This document shows, in pieces, positions 51,609 through 60,930 of a stretch of DNA of 64,000 bases. The stretch is taken from NCBI RefSeq assembly GCF_042681025.1, contig NZ_JBHUER010000004.1, forward strand, positions 367,218 to 431,217, read 5' to 3'. The notes beneath the pieces were generated by a model that did no database searches, had not been told where the DNA came from, and was given only the letters and a program-made list of their open reading frames with translations. The first letter of the stretch is position 1. Every line of letters begins with the position of its first letter. This stretch comes from Methylopila henanensis. Its GTDB lineage: Bacteria; Pseudomonadota; Alphaproteobacteria; Rhizobiales; Methylopilaceae. The position numbers were made by a program, and so were the translations under genes.

Positions 51609-53764
51609 CCGTCCGCCTGCCTGATTTCGCGAAGATCGACTGGCGCCGTCCCGACATGAGTCCGCCGGCGCCCGCCGCCGAGCCGTGGACCACGCCCGAG
51701 GGCGTCGTCGTGCCGCCGCTCTACGGCGAGGACGACCTTCAGGGGCTCGCGGGCCTCGACACCTGGCCGGGCCTGCCGCCCTTCATCCGCGGCCCCTATC
51801 CGACGATGTACGCCGCGCAGCCGTGGACGATCCGGCAGTACGCCGGCTTCTCCACCGCGGAAGATTCCAACGCGTTCTACCGGGCGAACCTCGCGGCGGG
51901 CCAGATGGGCCTGTCTGTCGCCTTCGACCTCGCGACCCATCGCGGCTACGACAGCGACCATCCGCGCGTCGCCGGCGACGTCGGGATGGCGGGCGTCGCG
52001 ATCGACTCGATCTACGACATGCGCACGCTGTTCGACGGCATCCCGCTCGACCGGATGACCGTGTCGATGACGATGAACGGCGCGGTGCTGCCGGTGCTCG
52101 CCCTGTTCATCGCGGCGGCGGAAGAGCAGGGGGTGCCGCAGGAGAAGCTGGCCGGAACCATTCAGAACGACATTCTGAAGGAGTTCATGGTCCGCAACAC
52201 CTACATCTACCCGCCGCAGCCCTCGATGCGGATCATCGCGGACATCTTCGCGCATACGTCGCAGAACATGCCGAAGTTCAACTCGATCTCGATCTCCGGC
52301 TACCACATGCAGGAGGCGGGAGCGACGGCGGATCTGGAGCTCGGCTACACGCTCGCCGACGGCGCGGAATATGTCCGGGCCGGCATGGCGGCGGGCCTCG
52401 ACATCGACAAGTTCGCGCCGCGCCTGTCGTTCTTCTGGGCGATCGGCATGAACGTGTTCATGGAGATCGCCAAGATGCGGGCCGCGCGCCTCATCTGGAC
52501 GAAGCTCATGACCGACCTCGGCGCGAAGAGTCCGAAGTCGCTTCCCCTGCGCACCCACTCCCAGACCAGCGGCTGGTCGCTGACCGCTCAGGACGTCTAC
52601 AACAACGTCACCCGCACCTGCCTCGAGGCGATCGCCGCGACGCAGGGTGGAACCCAGTCGCTGCACACGAACTCCTTCGACGAGGCGTTGGCGCTGCCGA
52701 CCGACTTCTCGGCCCGCATCGCCCGCAACACCCAGCTCGTGCTGCAGATGGAGAGCGGCACGACGCGCTTCATCGACCCCTGGGGCGGCTCGGCCTATGT
52801 GGAGCGTCTGACGCACGACCTCGCCGCCAAGGCGCTGGAGCACATCGCCGAGATCGACCGCCTCGGCGGCATGGCCAAGGCGATCGAGGCCGGGGTGCCG
52901 AAGCTCCGCATCGAGGAGGCCGCGGCGACCACGCAGGCGCGGATCGACTCGGGCGAGCAGACCGTCGTCGGCGTGAACGCCTACAAGGTGCTGAAGAACG
53001 AAACCCTCGACGTCCGGCAGATCAAGAACGCAGAGGTGCGCGCCGCGCAGTTCGCCAAGCTCGAGCGTCTGCGCGCCGAGCGCGACCCCGGCAAGCTCGA
53101 GGCCGCGCTGACGGCGCTCGAGAACGGCGCGCGGGGGAACGGCAACCTGCTCGCGCTCTCGATCGACGCTGCGCGGGCGATGGCGACGGTCGGCGAGATC
53201 ACCACCGCGATGGAGAAGGTGTTCGGCCGCCATCGCGCCGAGATCAAGTCGATCTCCGGCGTCTACAAGCGGGAGGCGCGCAACATGGGCGTCATTGAAG
53301 AGGTGCAGAAGCTGGTCGCCGCGTTCGAGCGCGCCGACGGCCGCCGGCCGCGCATCCTGGTCGCGAAGGTCGGGCAGGACGGCCACGACCGCGGCCAGAA
53401 GATCATCGCCTCGGCCTTCGCCGATCTCGGCTTCGACGTCGACATCGGGCCGCTGTTCGCGACGCCGGAGGAGGCCGCCCGGCAGGCGATCGAGAACGAC
53501 GTGCACATCGTCGGAATCTCGTCGATGACGGCCGGCCACCTGACGCTGGTGCCGGCGCTGCGCGACGCGCTTAAGGACGAGGGCCGCGAGGACATCATGA
53601 TCGTGGTCGGCGGCGTCATTCCGCCGGTGGACTATCCCGCGCTGCGCGAGGCCGGCGCCTCGGCGATCTTCCCGCCGGGCACGGTGGTGGCCGAAGCCGC
53701 GAAAGGCCTGATCGCCCAGCTCAACGAGCGGCTCGGCTACGCCAACGCGCAGGCCGCGGAATAG
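51605..53764 (+). CDS. mutB: Methylmalonyl-CoA mutase large subunit
   Basis: Catalytic subunit of 719 aa. The substrate-binding N-terminal region is RGPYPTMYAAQPWTIRQYAG, TVSMTMNGAVLPVLALF follows, and the C-terminal cobalamin domain has the lower-ligand motif GQDGHDRG (D-x-H-x-x-G). All key features are intact. It overlaps mutA and ends 2 bases before a convergent esterase gene. Confidence 0.98.
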   Translation: MTVRLPDFAKIDWRRPDMSPPAPAAEPWTTPEGVVVPPLYGEDDLQGLAGLDTWPGLPPFIRGPYPTMYAAQPWTIRQYAGFSTAEDSNAFYRANLAAGQMGLSVAFDLATHRGYDSDHPRVAGDVGMAGVAIDSIYDMRTLFDGIPLDRMTVSMTMNGAVLPVLALFIAAAEEQGVPQEKLAGTIQNDILKEFMVRNTYIYPPQPSMRIIADIFAHTSQNMPKFNSISISGYHMQEAGATADLELGYTLADGAEYVRAGMAAGLDIDKFAPRLSFFWAIGMNVFMEIAKMRAARLIWTKLMTDLGAKSPKSLPLRTHSQTSGWSLTAQDVYNNVTRTCLEAIAATQGGTQSLHTNSFDEALALPTDFSARIARNTQLVLQMESGTTRFIDPWGGSAYVERLTHDLAAKALEHIAEIDRLGGMAKAIEAGVPKLRIEEAAATTQARIDSGEQTVVGVNAYKVLKNETLDVRQIKNAEVRAAQFAKLERLRAERDPGKLEAALTALENGARGNGNLLALSIDAARAMATVGEITTAMEKVFGRHRAEIKSISGVYKREARNMGVIEEVQKLVAAFERADGRRPRILVAKVGQDGHDRGQKIIASAFADLGFDVDIGPLFATPEEAARQAIENDVHIVGISSMTAGHLTLVPALRDALKDEGREDIMIVVGGVIPPVDYPALREAGASAIFPPGTVVAEAAKGLIAQLNERLGYANAQAAE

Positions 53765-53766
53765 CT

Positions 53767-54786
53767 TTACGGCCGGGGCAGGACGGCGGGCCTCGCCGCA
53801 GGCTGCGGCGGGGGCGCGGCGGGCGTCGCCGGCGCTCCGACCTGCTCGACGCGGGCGGCCGCGCCGACGCGGTCCGCGATCCGGGCCGCCGGGTCGGCGG
53901 TCGGCGCCGGGGGCGCGCTCTTCAGGCGCTCGCCGATGAAGCTCAGCATCGGCGTCAGCTCCGAGGACCACAGCTTCCAGTCGTGCCGGCCGGGAACGAC
54001 GTGGTAGACCACCGGGATGTCGGCGTCGGCGAGCGCCTTGTCGAAGGCGTTGTTGCCGGCGAGCAGGATTTTGATGTCGTCGTTGCCGACGCTCATGTAG
54101 AGCGCCGGTGTTTCGGCCGCCGCGGCGTCGGTCGCGAGGCTCCGCCACGGGCTCGCGGCGTTGAAGGCCTTCGGATCGAAGTTCGGCCCGAAGGCGTGGC
54201 CGAAGAACGCGAGCTGGAAGGCGGGGAAGTCGCTCGCCGCCTTCACGTCGGGAAACAGCGCGCCCGACAGGCTTCCGGCGGCGACGAAGCGGTCGGGCTC
54301 CAGCAGGGCGAAGCGCAGCGCGCCATAGCCGCCCATGGAGTAGCCGCCGATGGCGCGGCCCTCGCGCGCGTTGACCGTGCGGTAGGTGGCGTCGACGCCG
54401 TCGATCAGGTCGTCCAAGAGCGCCGTCTGCCAGCGCCCCGTCGCGGCGTTGTCCACGTACCAGCTCTTCTTGGCGGAAGGCGTGACGAGGATGGCGGGCG
54501 GCAGCTTCCCCGAGGCGATCAGCCGGTCGGCGACCTCCTGCAGGTCGCCGTCGTCGAAAAACGAGACCTCGTCGCCGCCGAAGCCGTGCAGCAGGTAGAT
54601 CACGGGGTAGCGGCGGGCGCCGGCTTCGTAGCCGTCGGGCAGGTAGATCGAATAGCGCAGCGGCTGGCCAAGGGCCGTGCTCGGCAATTCAAGGCTGCGC
54701 CGGACGGTCGATCCCGCGGCGTCGGCCGGCGACGCGCACAGAAGCGCCAGAACGATCGCGCACAACGACGGAAGACGCGGTCTCAT
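53767..54786 (-). CDS. Secreted alpha/beta-hydrolase (esterase D/antigen 85 type)
   Basis: Protein of 339 aa with a Sec signal peptide (RPRLPSLCAIVLALLCASPA) cleaved near ADA. The nucleophile elbow is GGYSMGGYG, the oxyanion region YLLHGFGGDE, and the catalytic histidine probably GRHDWKLW. A proline/alanine-rich tail of about 50 residues (PAPTADPAARIAD onward) follows the catalytic domain and is unusual. It probably hydrolyses an ester in the periplasm or outside. The start follows GGAGG. Confidence 0.88.
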   Translation of the reverse strand: MRPRLPSLCAIVLALLCASPADAAGSTVRRSLELPSTALGQPLRYSIYLPDGYEAGARRYPVIYLLHGFGGDEVSFFDDGDLQEVADRLIASGKLPPAILVTPSAKKSWYVDNAATGRWQTALLDDLIDGVDATYRTVNAREGRAIGGYSMGGYGALRFALLEPDRFVAAGSLSGALFPDVKAASDFPAFQLAFFGHAFGPNFDPKAFNAASPWRSLATDAAAAETPALYMSVGNDDIKILLAGNNAFDKALADADIPVVYHVVPGRHDWKLWSSELTPMLSFIGERLKSAPPAPTADPAARIADRVGAAARVEQVGAPATPAAPPPQPAARPAVLPRP

Positions 54787-54967
54787 CAGCCCTCCTGCAG
54801 GTGGCGGGTTACCATTATCCTTTTGGATAGGGCGCGGGGCCGGGCGCGGCAAGCCGGCGGTGTCGCGCGAACGTGACGATTCGCGTCCGGCGAGGCACCG
54901 CCGGACCATTGCGGCGCCACACTGTGCCGGTCTGATCGCGCGCACCGACGAACCGGGAGAGCGAAGG

Positions 54968-56254
54968 TTGGCGACTGGAGCGAGATACCGCGGCGCAATC
55001 CGTCGCAAGGGGCGGTTCGCGTTCGCCGCCCTCGTCATGGGCGCAATCACCGTCTTCTCGGCTGCGTCGCCCGTCCGGGCCGATGAGGCGAAGCCGCTTT
55101 TCCGAGCGACCTTCGACGCCTGCTACCGCACGCCGGCGTTGGCGAGCCTCGACGGCGGCGTCCTGATCGCGGTGGTCGAGAAGCGCTACGGGTATCCGGA
55201 TCTCGTCGCGGCGGCGGCGAAGAAAAGCGACCTGCACCACAAGATCGCCCGCTGCTCGGATTCCGGATCGATCGACCTCGTCGCGCGCCTGTCGAGCGAT
55301 GGCGGCAAGACGTGGAGCCCGGAACGGACGATCGTCGATCACCGCGATCTGCTCGCGCCGAACTTTTCGAAAGCGCTCGCCGGCAATCCCACGCTGGTGC
55401 GCCGGGGCGGCGAAATCCTGCTGCTGTTCTCCGTGAACCGCTCGGTGTCGGGCGAGAACAGCGTGCGCTGCGTGCGCTTCGGGCAGAAGGACCGGCAGCA
55501 TTGCGACGCGCAGGCCGACCACGCGCTCTACATCACCCGCTCGGGCGACGGCGGAGCGACCTGGGCGAAGCCGGAGATAATGAACTTCCCCGGCAAATCG
55601 ACCCGGCTCAAGCAGCCTGGTCCCGGGCACGGGCTGACGCTCGAGAGCGGCCGCATCGTCGTGCCGGCCTACCCGAAGCTGCTGCTGTCGGACGACGACG
55701 GCCGCACTTGGCGCGAGGGCGCGACGACCCAGGGGCGCGACACGGAGCTGCAGGGCGGGGAAACCGTGATTGGTTCGCTTGGCGGAAACCGCATCTGGGC
55801 GAGCCTGCGGCCCCGAGGGGCGGCCTTTGTGGAGCGTGGCGACGGGAGGCCTTATCGTATCCAGGCGGTCAGCGCTGACGGCGGGGAGACGTACGAAACC
55901 GTCACGACCGACGAACGGCTCTCGATCCCGCCGTTGCAGCCCGGCCTGTCGATCGCCGGCGACACATGGGTGATGACGCACCCGGTCTCAGACAACCCGA
56001 CCAACGGCCGCGCCAAGAGCCGGGACCGCAAGGACATGACGCTTTCGGTCAGCCAGGATTCCGGCCGCACCTGGAGTTCCTGCCTGATCGACCCGAAGGC
56101 CGCGGGCTACAGCGACCTCGCGAAGATCGCGCCGAAGCTGCTTGGCATGCTCTACGAGGGGGCGGTTGAGCCCGGAGAAAACTACCGCGCGGCGGTCAAT
56201 TTCAGGACCCTGCCGATCGACCGCTACAGGGACGTCTGCGTCGTCGACCGGTGA
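54968..56254 (+). CDS. Exo-alpha-sialidase-like BNR-repeat protein
   Basis: Secreted protein of 428 aa from TTG 54968, with a signal peptide ending PVRA-D. The fold is a six-bladed propeller: a YRTP motif (the arginine-containing FRIP-type start, CYRTPALASLDGG), four Asp-boxes (SSDGGKTW, SGDGGATW, SDDDGRTW, SQDSGRTW) and an arginine in ESGRIVVPAY. These are the sialidase hallmarks. True substrate could be another acidic sugar. No sialic-acid uptake or catabolism genes are nearby. Confidence 0.85.
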   Translation: MATGARYRGAIRRKGRFAFAALVMGAITVFSAASPVRADEAKPLFRATFDACYRTPALASLDGGVLIAVVEKRYGYPDLVAAAAKKSDLHHKIARCSDSGSIDLVARLSSDGGKTWSPERTIVDHRDLLAPNFSKALAGNPTLVRRGGEILLLFSVNRSVSGENSVRCVRFGQKDRQHCDAQADHALYITRSGDGGATWAKPEIMNFPGKSTRLKQPGPGHGLTLESGRIVVPAYPKLLLSDDDGRTWREGATTQGRDTELQGGETVIGSLGGNRIWASLRPRGAAFVERGDGRPYRIQAVSADGGETYETVTTDERLSIPPLQPGLSIAGDTWVMTHPVSDNPTNGRAKSRDRKDMTLSVSQDSGRTWSSCLIDPKAAGYSDLAKIAPKLLGMLYEGAVEPGENYRAAVNFRTLPIDRYRDVCVVDR

Positions 56255-56261
56255 TCGTGCC

Positions 56262-56294
56262 GGAAAGGGCGGGCCGCGGCGGCCCGCCCTTTCC
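56262..56294. terminator. Bidirectional terminator between sialidase-like gene and sodB
   Basis: A perfect 14-base stem, GGAAAGGGCGGGCC and its complement, with a 5-base loop. It lies between two convergent genes, 8 bases after one stop and 5 bases from the other. A/T tracts in the stem serve as the T-run in both directions. Confidence 0.75.
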
Positions 56295-56299
56295 GAAGG

Positions 56300-56896
56300 T
56301 CACTTCGCTTCGTCGTAGAGCTTCTCGACGTATTCCCAGTTCACCAGGTTCTCGATGAACGCCTTGAGGTAGTCGGGACGACGGTTGCGGTAGTCGATGT
56401 AGTAGGAGTGCTCCCACACATCGACGCCGAGCAGCGGGACCGCGCCGTGGATCAGCGGGTTCTCGCCGTTCGGGGTCTTGAGGATCTCGAGCTTCCCGCC
56501 CTTGAGGGCGAGCCAGGCCCAGCCGGAGCCGAACTGGCCCTTGCCGGCGTCCTGGAAGTCGGTCTTGAACTTCTCGACGCCGCCGAGGTCCTCGGCGATC
56601 TTCTTCTCCAGCGCGCCCGGAATCGCGCCGCCGCCGTTCGGCTTCATCCAGTGCCAGAAGTGGATGTGGTTGTAATGCTGGGCGGCGTTGTTGAAGAGCG
56701 GCGCGTTCTTGCCGTGGCTCTGCTTCACCACTTCCTCGAGCGTCGCGCCCTCGAGCCCGGAGCCCTCGAGCAGCTTGTTGCCCGTCTCGACATAGGCGTT
56801 GTGGTGCTTGTCGTGATGGAACTCCAGCGTCTCCTTAGACATGTAGGGCTGGAGCGCGTCGTAGGCGTAGGGCAGGTCAGGCAGCTTGAACGACAT
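56300..56896 (-). CDS. sodB: Superoxide dismutase (Fe/Mn family)
   Basis: Protein of 198 aa. The metal ligands are His in LEFHHDKHHNAYV, His in AAQHYNHIHFW, Asp and His in LLGVDVWEHSYYIDY. AAQHYNHIHFWHWMKP and GSGWAWLAL favour the iron type. It is cytoplasmic, without a signal peptide. The start at 56896 gives the usual SFKLPDLPYAYDAL beginning. Confidence 0.97.
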   Translation of the reverse strand: MSFKLPDLPYAYDALQPYMSKETLEFHHDKHHNAYVETGNKLLEGSGLEGATLEEVVKQSHGKNAPLFNNAAQHYNHIHFWHWMKPNGGGAIPGALEKKIAEDLGGVEKFKTDFQDAGKGQFGSGWAWLALKGGKLEILKTPNGENPLIHGAVPLLGVDVWEHSYYIDYRNRRPDYLKAFIENLVNWEYVEKLYDEAK

Positions 56897-57095
56897 GGAA
56901 ATCTCCAGAACGGATGTCTCTTGAGCCGACCGCGCCGGCGGACGGCGTGCTTGCGGTACATAGGCCCGCATTCGGGCCGGGACAACGGCTGTTCGCCGTT
57001 CCCGAGCCGTAGAATTCGAGGCTTTACGCTCTAATAACCACGACGGCGGCACCATGCCCGCTGGAATCAGTCCGGACGACGAGGGATCGCCGCTC

Positions 57096-58418
57096 ATGTC
57101 CGTCGTTCTTTACGCCCTGGGCGTGTTGCTGCTGCTGTGGAGCGGCTTCCTGCTCGTCACCGGCGACATGATCGCGACGCTCGACATCGCCGCCAATCTC
57201 GCGGGGTCGGGCGCGTTCGCGATCGGCCTCGGCGCGGTGGCCGATGCGATCGGGCGCCTTACCCGCGCCGTCGCCAGCCGCTCGGGCGAGGCACCGTCCG
57301 AGGCCCCTGCCTTGCCGTTCATTCGGCGCGCGCCGGCGGCCGCGCCGGCCGAACCGGTCGCAGAACCGCGTCCCGAGCCCGCCTTTGGCGACCTGTCCCG
57401 ACACGAACCGGAGCTGGAGCCGGTCGCGCCTCCCTCGCGGCGCGAGCCGTCGCCGCCGCGCGTGACGGAGCCCGCGCCGAGGGTTCAGGCGCCCGCAAGG
57501 GCGGCGGAGCCTGCGGAGCCGGCCGCGCCCGTCGTTGAGACGCCTCCCGTCGTGGCGCCGATTCTCGGCGGCGGCGTGCTGGCCGCGGCCTATGGCGCCG
57601 GCGCGCTGACGAGCCCCGAGCGCGACCGTCAGGACGAAATCCGCCACGAAGCCGACGAGCCGGAGCCTCCGGCGGATACGGAGCCGCTCGAACCCACGGC
57701 GGAGGACGTCGAGCCGGAGCCCGTTCCGGCGCCCGAGCCGGAGAAGCCTGAGCCTCGCGTTCCGGAATGGCTCGCCCGCGCCCGCGCCCGCCGCGAAGCG
57801 CGCGCGCAGTCGGAGGTCCAGCCTGACCACGACGACGCCCGGCCCGTCGAGGACGACGCGCCGGCGCCGCAGGTCGCGGACGAGCCGCTAGCCGCCGAGC
57901 CCGAGGCCCCGGCTGCGGAGGCGACCGCTGAGACCCGCGAAATCGAGATTGACGACGCGCCTCTCTCGGAGGGGACGGAAGAGACCGATCCGTCGCGGCA
58001 GGTGGTGCGCGAGGGCGAGCACAACGGCGTCTACTACCGGTTCTTCGCCGACGGCTCCATCGAGGCCCAGCGCGAGCATGGCGCGCGCCGCTTCGCCTCG
58101 ATCGAGGAACTGCGCGCCACCATCATCGCGGCGCGCGGCCGCCTCGACGAGGACGACGACGCGGACGTCGCGCCGACCGGGACGACGGACGAGCCCGCGG
58201 CGGCTGCGGAGCCGGAGAGCGCTCCCGCAGGCCAGGACGCCGCCGAACTGGTCGACCCGGCGGAGGCTCCTGAACCGGAGCCCCAGCCGGATGCGGAGCC
58301 GGAACCCCGGCCCGAACCGGAGCCGACGCCGGCCTCCGAGCCCAAGCTCGCCGGCGACGACGAATTCGAGGCCGCGCTTGCGGCGCTTGAAGGGCGCCCG
58401 TCCGTCACGCCGCGCTGA
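57096..58418 (+). CDS. Membrane-anchored Pro/Glu-rich protein with a conserved C-terminal motif
   Basis: Protein of 440 aa. Two membrane helices (about residues 4-25 and 33-55) are followed by some 240 residues of low-complexity Pro/Glu/Ala sequence, then a compact module NGVYYRFFADGSIEAQREHG and RRFASIEELRATI, then another Pro/Glu tail. The module recurs in alphaproteobacterial envelope proteins of unknown function. The ATG at 57096 has GAGGGA at ribosome-site distance; an earlier ATG at 57054 has none. Confidence 0.72.
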   Translation: MSVVLYALGVLLLLWSGFLLVTGDMIATLDIAANLAGSGAFAIGLGAVADAIGRLTRAVASRSGEAPSEAPALPFIRRAPAAAPAEPVAEPRPEPAFGDLSRHEPELEPVAPPSRREPSPPRVTEPAPRVQAPARAAEPAEPAAPVVETPPVVAPILGGGVLAAAYGAGALTSPERDRQDEIRHEADEPEPPADTEPLEPTAEDVEPEPVPAPEPEKPEPRVPEWLARARARREARAQSEVQPDHDDARPVEDDAPAPQVADEPLAAEPEAPAAEATAETREIEIDDAPLSEGTEETDPSRQVVREGEHNGVYYRFFADGSIEAQREHGARRFASIEELRATIIAARGRLDEDDDADVAPTGTTDEPAAAAEPESAPAGQDAAELVDPAEAPEPEPQPDAEPEPRPEPEPTPASEPKLAGDDEFEAALAALEGRPSVTPR

Positions 58419-58437
58419 GGCCGCCGCGCTCCGCGCC

Positions 58438-60579
58438 TCAGCCGGGGGCGCCGAACGCAGGCGGCGCGGCCGCGGCGTCGGGATGGCCGACGGCGGCAAG
58501 CGCGAAGGCGTAGGCGAGCGCGACCTCCTCGAGCCGGTCGAAGCGGCCCGACGCGCCGCCGTGTCCGGCGTCCATGTTGGTTCTGAGCGCGATCGGGCGG
58601 CCGGACGTGGTCGCGGCGCGCAGGCGCGCGACCCATTTGGCGGGTTCCCAGTAGGTGACGCGCGGATCGGTCAGGCCGGCGAGCGCAAGGATCGCGGGGT
58701 AGGGCCGCGGCGCCACGTTGTCGACCGGGCTGTAGCTCCGGATGCGCGCGAAGGCCTCGGCGTCGCGGATCGGATCGCCCCATTCCGGCCATTCCGGCGG
58801 AGTCAGCGGCAGGCTCTCGTCCATCATCGTGGTCAGCACGTCGACGAAGGGCACCTCCGCGAGAACGCCCGCGAACAGGTCCGGCCGGAGGTTCGCGACC
58901 GCGCCCATGAGCATGCCGCCCGCCGAGCCGCCATGGCTCACGATGCGGCCGGCCGATGTGAAGTTTTCATTAACCAAAGTCTCCGCCGCGGCGATGAAGT
59001 CGCTGAAGGTGTTCGTCTTCTTGTCCAGCTTGCCGTCGAGATACCAGCCCCAGCCCTTGTCCGCGCCGCCGCGGATGTGGGCGATTGCGTAGACGAAGCC
59101 GCGGTCGACCAGCGACAGCCGGCCGCCGGAGAACGACGCCGGCATCGAGATGCCGTAGGCGCCGTAGCCGTAGAGCAGGCAGGGCGCGCGGCCGTCCAGG
59201 GCGAGGCCCTGTCTGTGGATCACCGTGACCGGGACCAGCGCGCCGTCGGGAGCCGGCGCCTGCAGGCGCCGCACCACATAGGCTTCCGGGTCGTGGCCCG
59301 ACGGCACCTCCTGCCGCTTGCGCAGCGTGCGCGCCCGCGTGGCGAGGTCGTAGTCCCAGGTCTCGGACGGGGTCGCGGGCGAGGAGTAGACGAAGCGGAC
59401 GAGGTCGGTGTCGAAGGTCGGGCCCGCGTCCATGCCGAGCGCGTAGGCCTCCTCCGCGAAGGCGATCGCGTGCTCGGCGCCGGTCGCGAGCTCCCGCACC
59501 ACGATTCGGGGCAGGCCGTCCTCGCGCTCCAGTCGCGTGACGTGGCGGGCGGTCACCGCATGGTCGAGCACGTAGACGCCCGGACGGTGCGGAACGAGGT
59601 CGCTTTCCGGTCCGCCGTCGACCGGCTTCAGCGTCAGCTTGAAGTCGACCGCGCCGTCCGCGTTGGTGCGCAGCATTAGCGTCGAGCGGCCCTCGAGCAT
59701 GGGGTGGTGGTCCACGTCGTAGCGGGTTCCGGCTTTGCGGGCCTCGACCAGCCGGGGCGCGCCGTCGAGCGTCGCGCGATCGATCAGATGGGCCTCCGAG
59801 GTGTCGTGGTCGGAGACGGTGACGACGCAGAAGGCGCCGGAGCGCGTGCGGTCGACGCCGACGAACCAGCCGGGCTCGGCCTCGCGGAACACGAGTTCGT
59901 CAGCCGCGGGATCGTCGCCGAGGCGGTGGCGGTAGACCTCCAGCGCCCGGTGCTGGGCGTCGAGCCGCACGTACCAGAAGCCCGAGCCGTCCTCGGCCCA
60001 GACCGCCGCGCCGGTGGCGTCGGGGACGGCGTCGGCCAGATCCTCGCCGGTCGCGAGATCGCGCACGCGGATGGTCAGGAACTCGGAGCCGGCCTCGTCG
60101 GCGCTCCAGGCGAGCAGGCGATGGTCGGGCGAGGGCGACCACGATCCGAGCTGGAAGAAGGCGTGGCCCTCCGCCAGCCCGTCGCCGTCGAGCAGCACGG
60201 ATTCGTCGGCGGACGGGTCGTCCGCCGGACGCCGGACCACGATCGGATGCTGTCCGCCCGTCCGGAAGCGCACGGCGTAGGCGAACGGGCCGTAGGCCGT
60301 CGGAACGGTGGAGTCGTCCTCCTTGATCCGGCCGCGCATCTCCGCGACCAGCGCGGCCTTCAGCGGATCGAGCGGCTCCAGCAGCGCTTTGGCGTAGGCG
60401 TTCTCGGCCTCGAGATAGGCGCGCACGTCGGCCGGCAGGGTCTCCGGTCGGCGCATCACCTCCTGCCAGTTGTCCGCCCTGAGCCACGCGTAAGGGTCTT
60501 CGAGGCGGACGCCATGCGCGGCGGTCACGTGCGGGCGGCGTTCCGCCACGGGCGGCGGGGGCAGGGGGGCGGCGACCAT
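58438..60579 (-). CDS. ptrB: Oligopeptidase B-like S9 family serine peptidase
   Basis: Protein of 713 aa: an N-terminal beta-propeller, then an alpha/beta-hydrolase domain. The nucleophile is in SHGGSAGGMLMG, the catalytic His in NMDAGHGGASGR, and RGGADKGWGWYLDGK marks the S9A branch. It cuts after Arg/Lys in short peptides in the cytoplasm. Divergent from mucR across about 350 bases. Confidence 0.95.
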   Translation of the reverse strand: MVAAPLPPPPVAERRPHVTAAHGVRLEDPYAWLRADNWQEVMRRPETLPADVRAYLEAENAYAKALLEPLDPLKAALVAEMRGRIKEDDSTVPTAYGPFAYAVRFRTGGQHPIVVRRPADDPSADESVLLDGDGLAEGHAFFQLGSWSPSPDHRLLAWSADEAGSEFLTIRVRDLATGEDLADAVPDATGAAVWAEDGSGFWYVRLDAQHRALEVYRHRLGDDPAADELVFREAEPGWFVGVDRTRSGAFCVVTVSDHDTSEAHLIDRATLDGAPRLVEARKAGTRYDVDHHPMLEGRSTLMLRTNADGAVDFKLTLKPVDGGPESDLVPHRPGVYVLDHAVTARHVTRLEREDGLPRIVVRELATGAEHAIAFAEEAYALGMDAGPTFDTDLVRFVYSSPATPSETWDYDLATRARTLRKRQEVPSGHDPEAYVVRRLQAPAPDGALVPVTVIHRQGLALDGRAPCLLYGYGAYGISMPASFSGGRLSLVDRGFVYAIAHIRGGADKGWGWYLDGKLDKKTNTFSDFIAAAETLVNENFTSAGRIVSHGGSAGGMLMGAVANLRPDLFAGVLAEVPFVDVLTTMMDESLPLTPPEWPEWGDPIRDAEAFARIRSYSPVDNVAPRPYPAILALAGLTDPRVTYWEPAKWVARLRAATTSGRPIALRTNMDAGHGGASGRFDRLEEVALAYAFALAAVGHPDAAAAPPAFGAPG

Positions 60580-60930
60580 CAGGCGAGACGCTCCGGGGCG
60601 TGCGTTGGCGGGAGGCGGACGTTAGACAGCGCCCGCTCCGGCCACAAGGAACGCCCGGGCTCCGGCCGCGACTTTGAGCCGCGCGCGGTCGCCCGGGCGA
60701 AATGCGCCAATGTTCCCGCGGTCATGCGCAATAAGTGTGGAGCCGTGCATAAGGACAACTTGCCGGCGTTTGTATCTCTGGCTATGTAAGGCAGGAATGC
60801 AGCGTGCCCGGATTGGGGAATGCTGTCGTAGTGCGGCATCCTGCAAAAGATGCTTGCGTCATTTCAAGGAACGGATGGTTCTGTGGGCGGAGCCTCCGGC
60901 TCGGTCAAACGGACGGATTTGGGGTTTTTA
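60580..60930. promoter_or_regulatory. Divergent region between ptrB and mucR
   Basis: About 350 bases with no gene. The part 60725-60930 contains several AT-rich runs, including GGGGTTTTTAATG at the mucR start. MucR proteins bind such AT-rich DNA and repress their own genes, so autoregulation here is plausible. The reach between 60840 and 60930 is probably the mucR leader. Confidence 0.5.

Noticed and set aside
51404..54148. 914-codon minus-strand frame opposite mutB
   Set aside because: Same shadow pattern; mutB on the plus strand is complete with its cobalamin motif.
57660..58360. Tandem DNA repeats in the Pro/Glu-coding region
   Set aside because: Repeats of CCGGAGCC-type words follow from amino-acid bias; no regular unit length was found.
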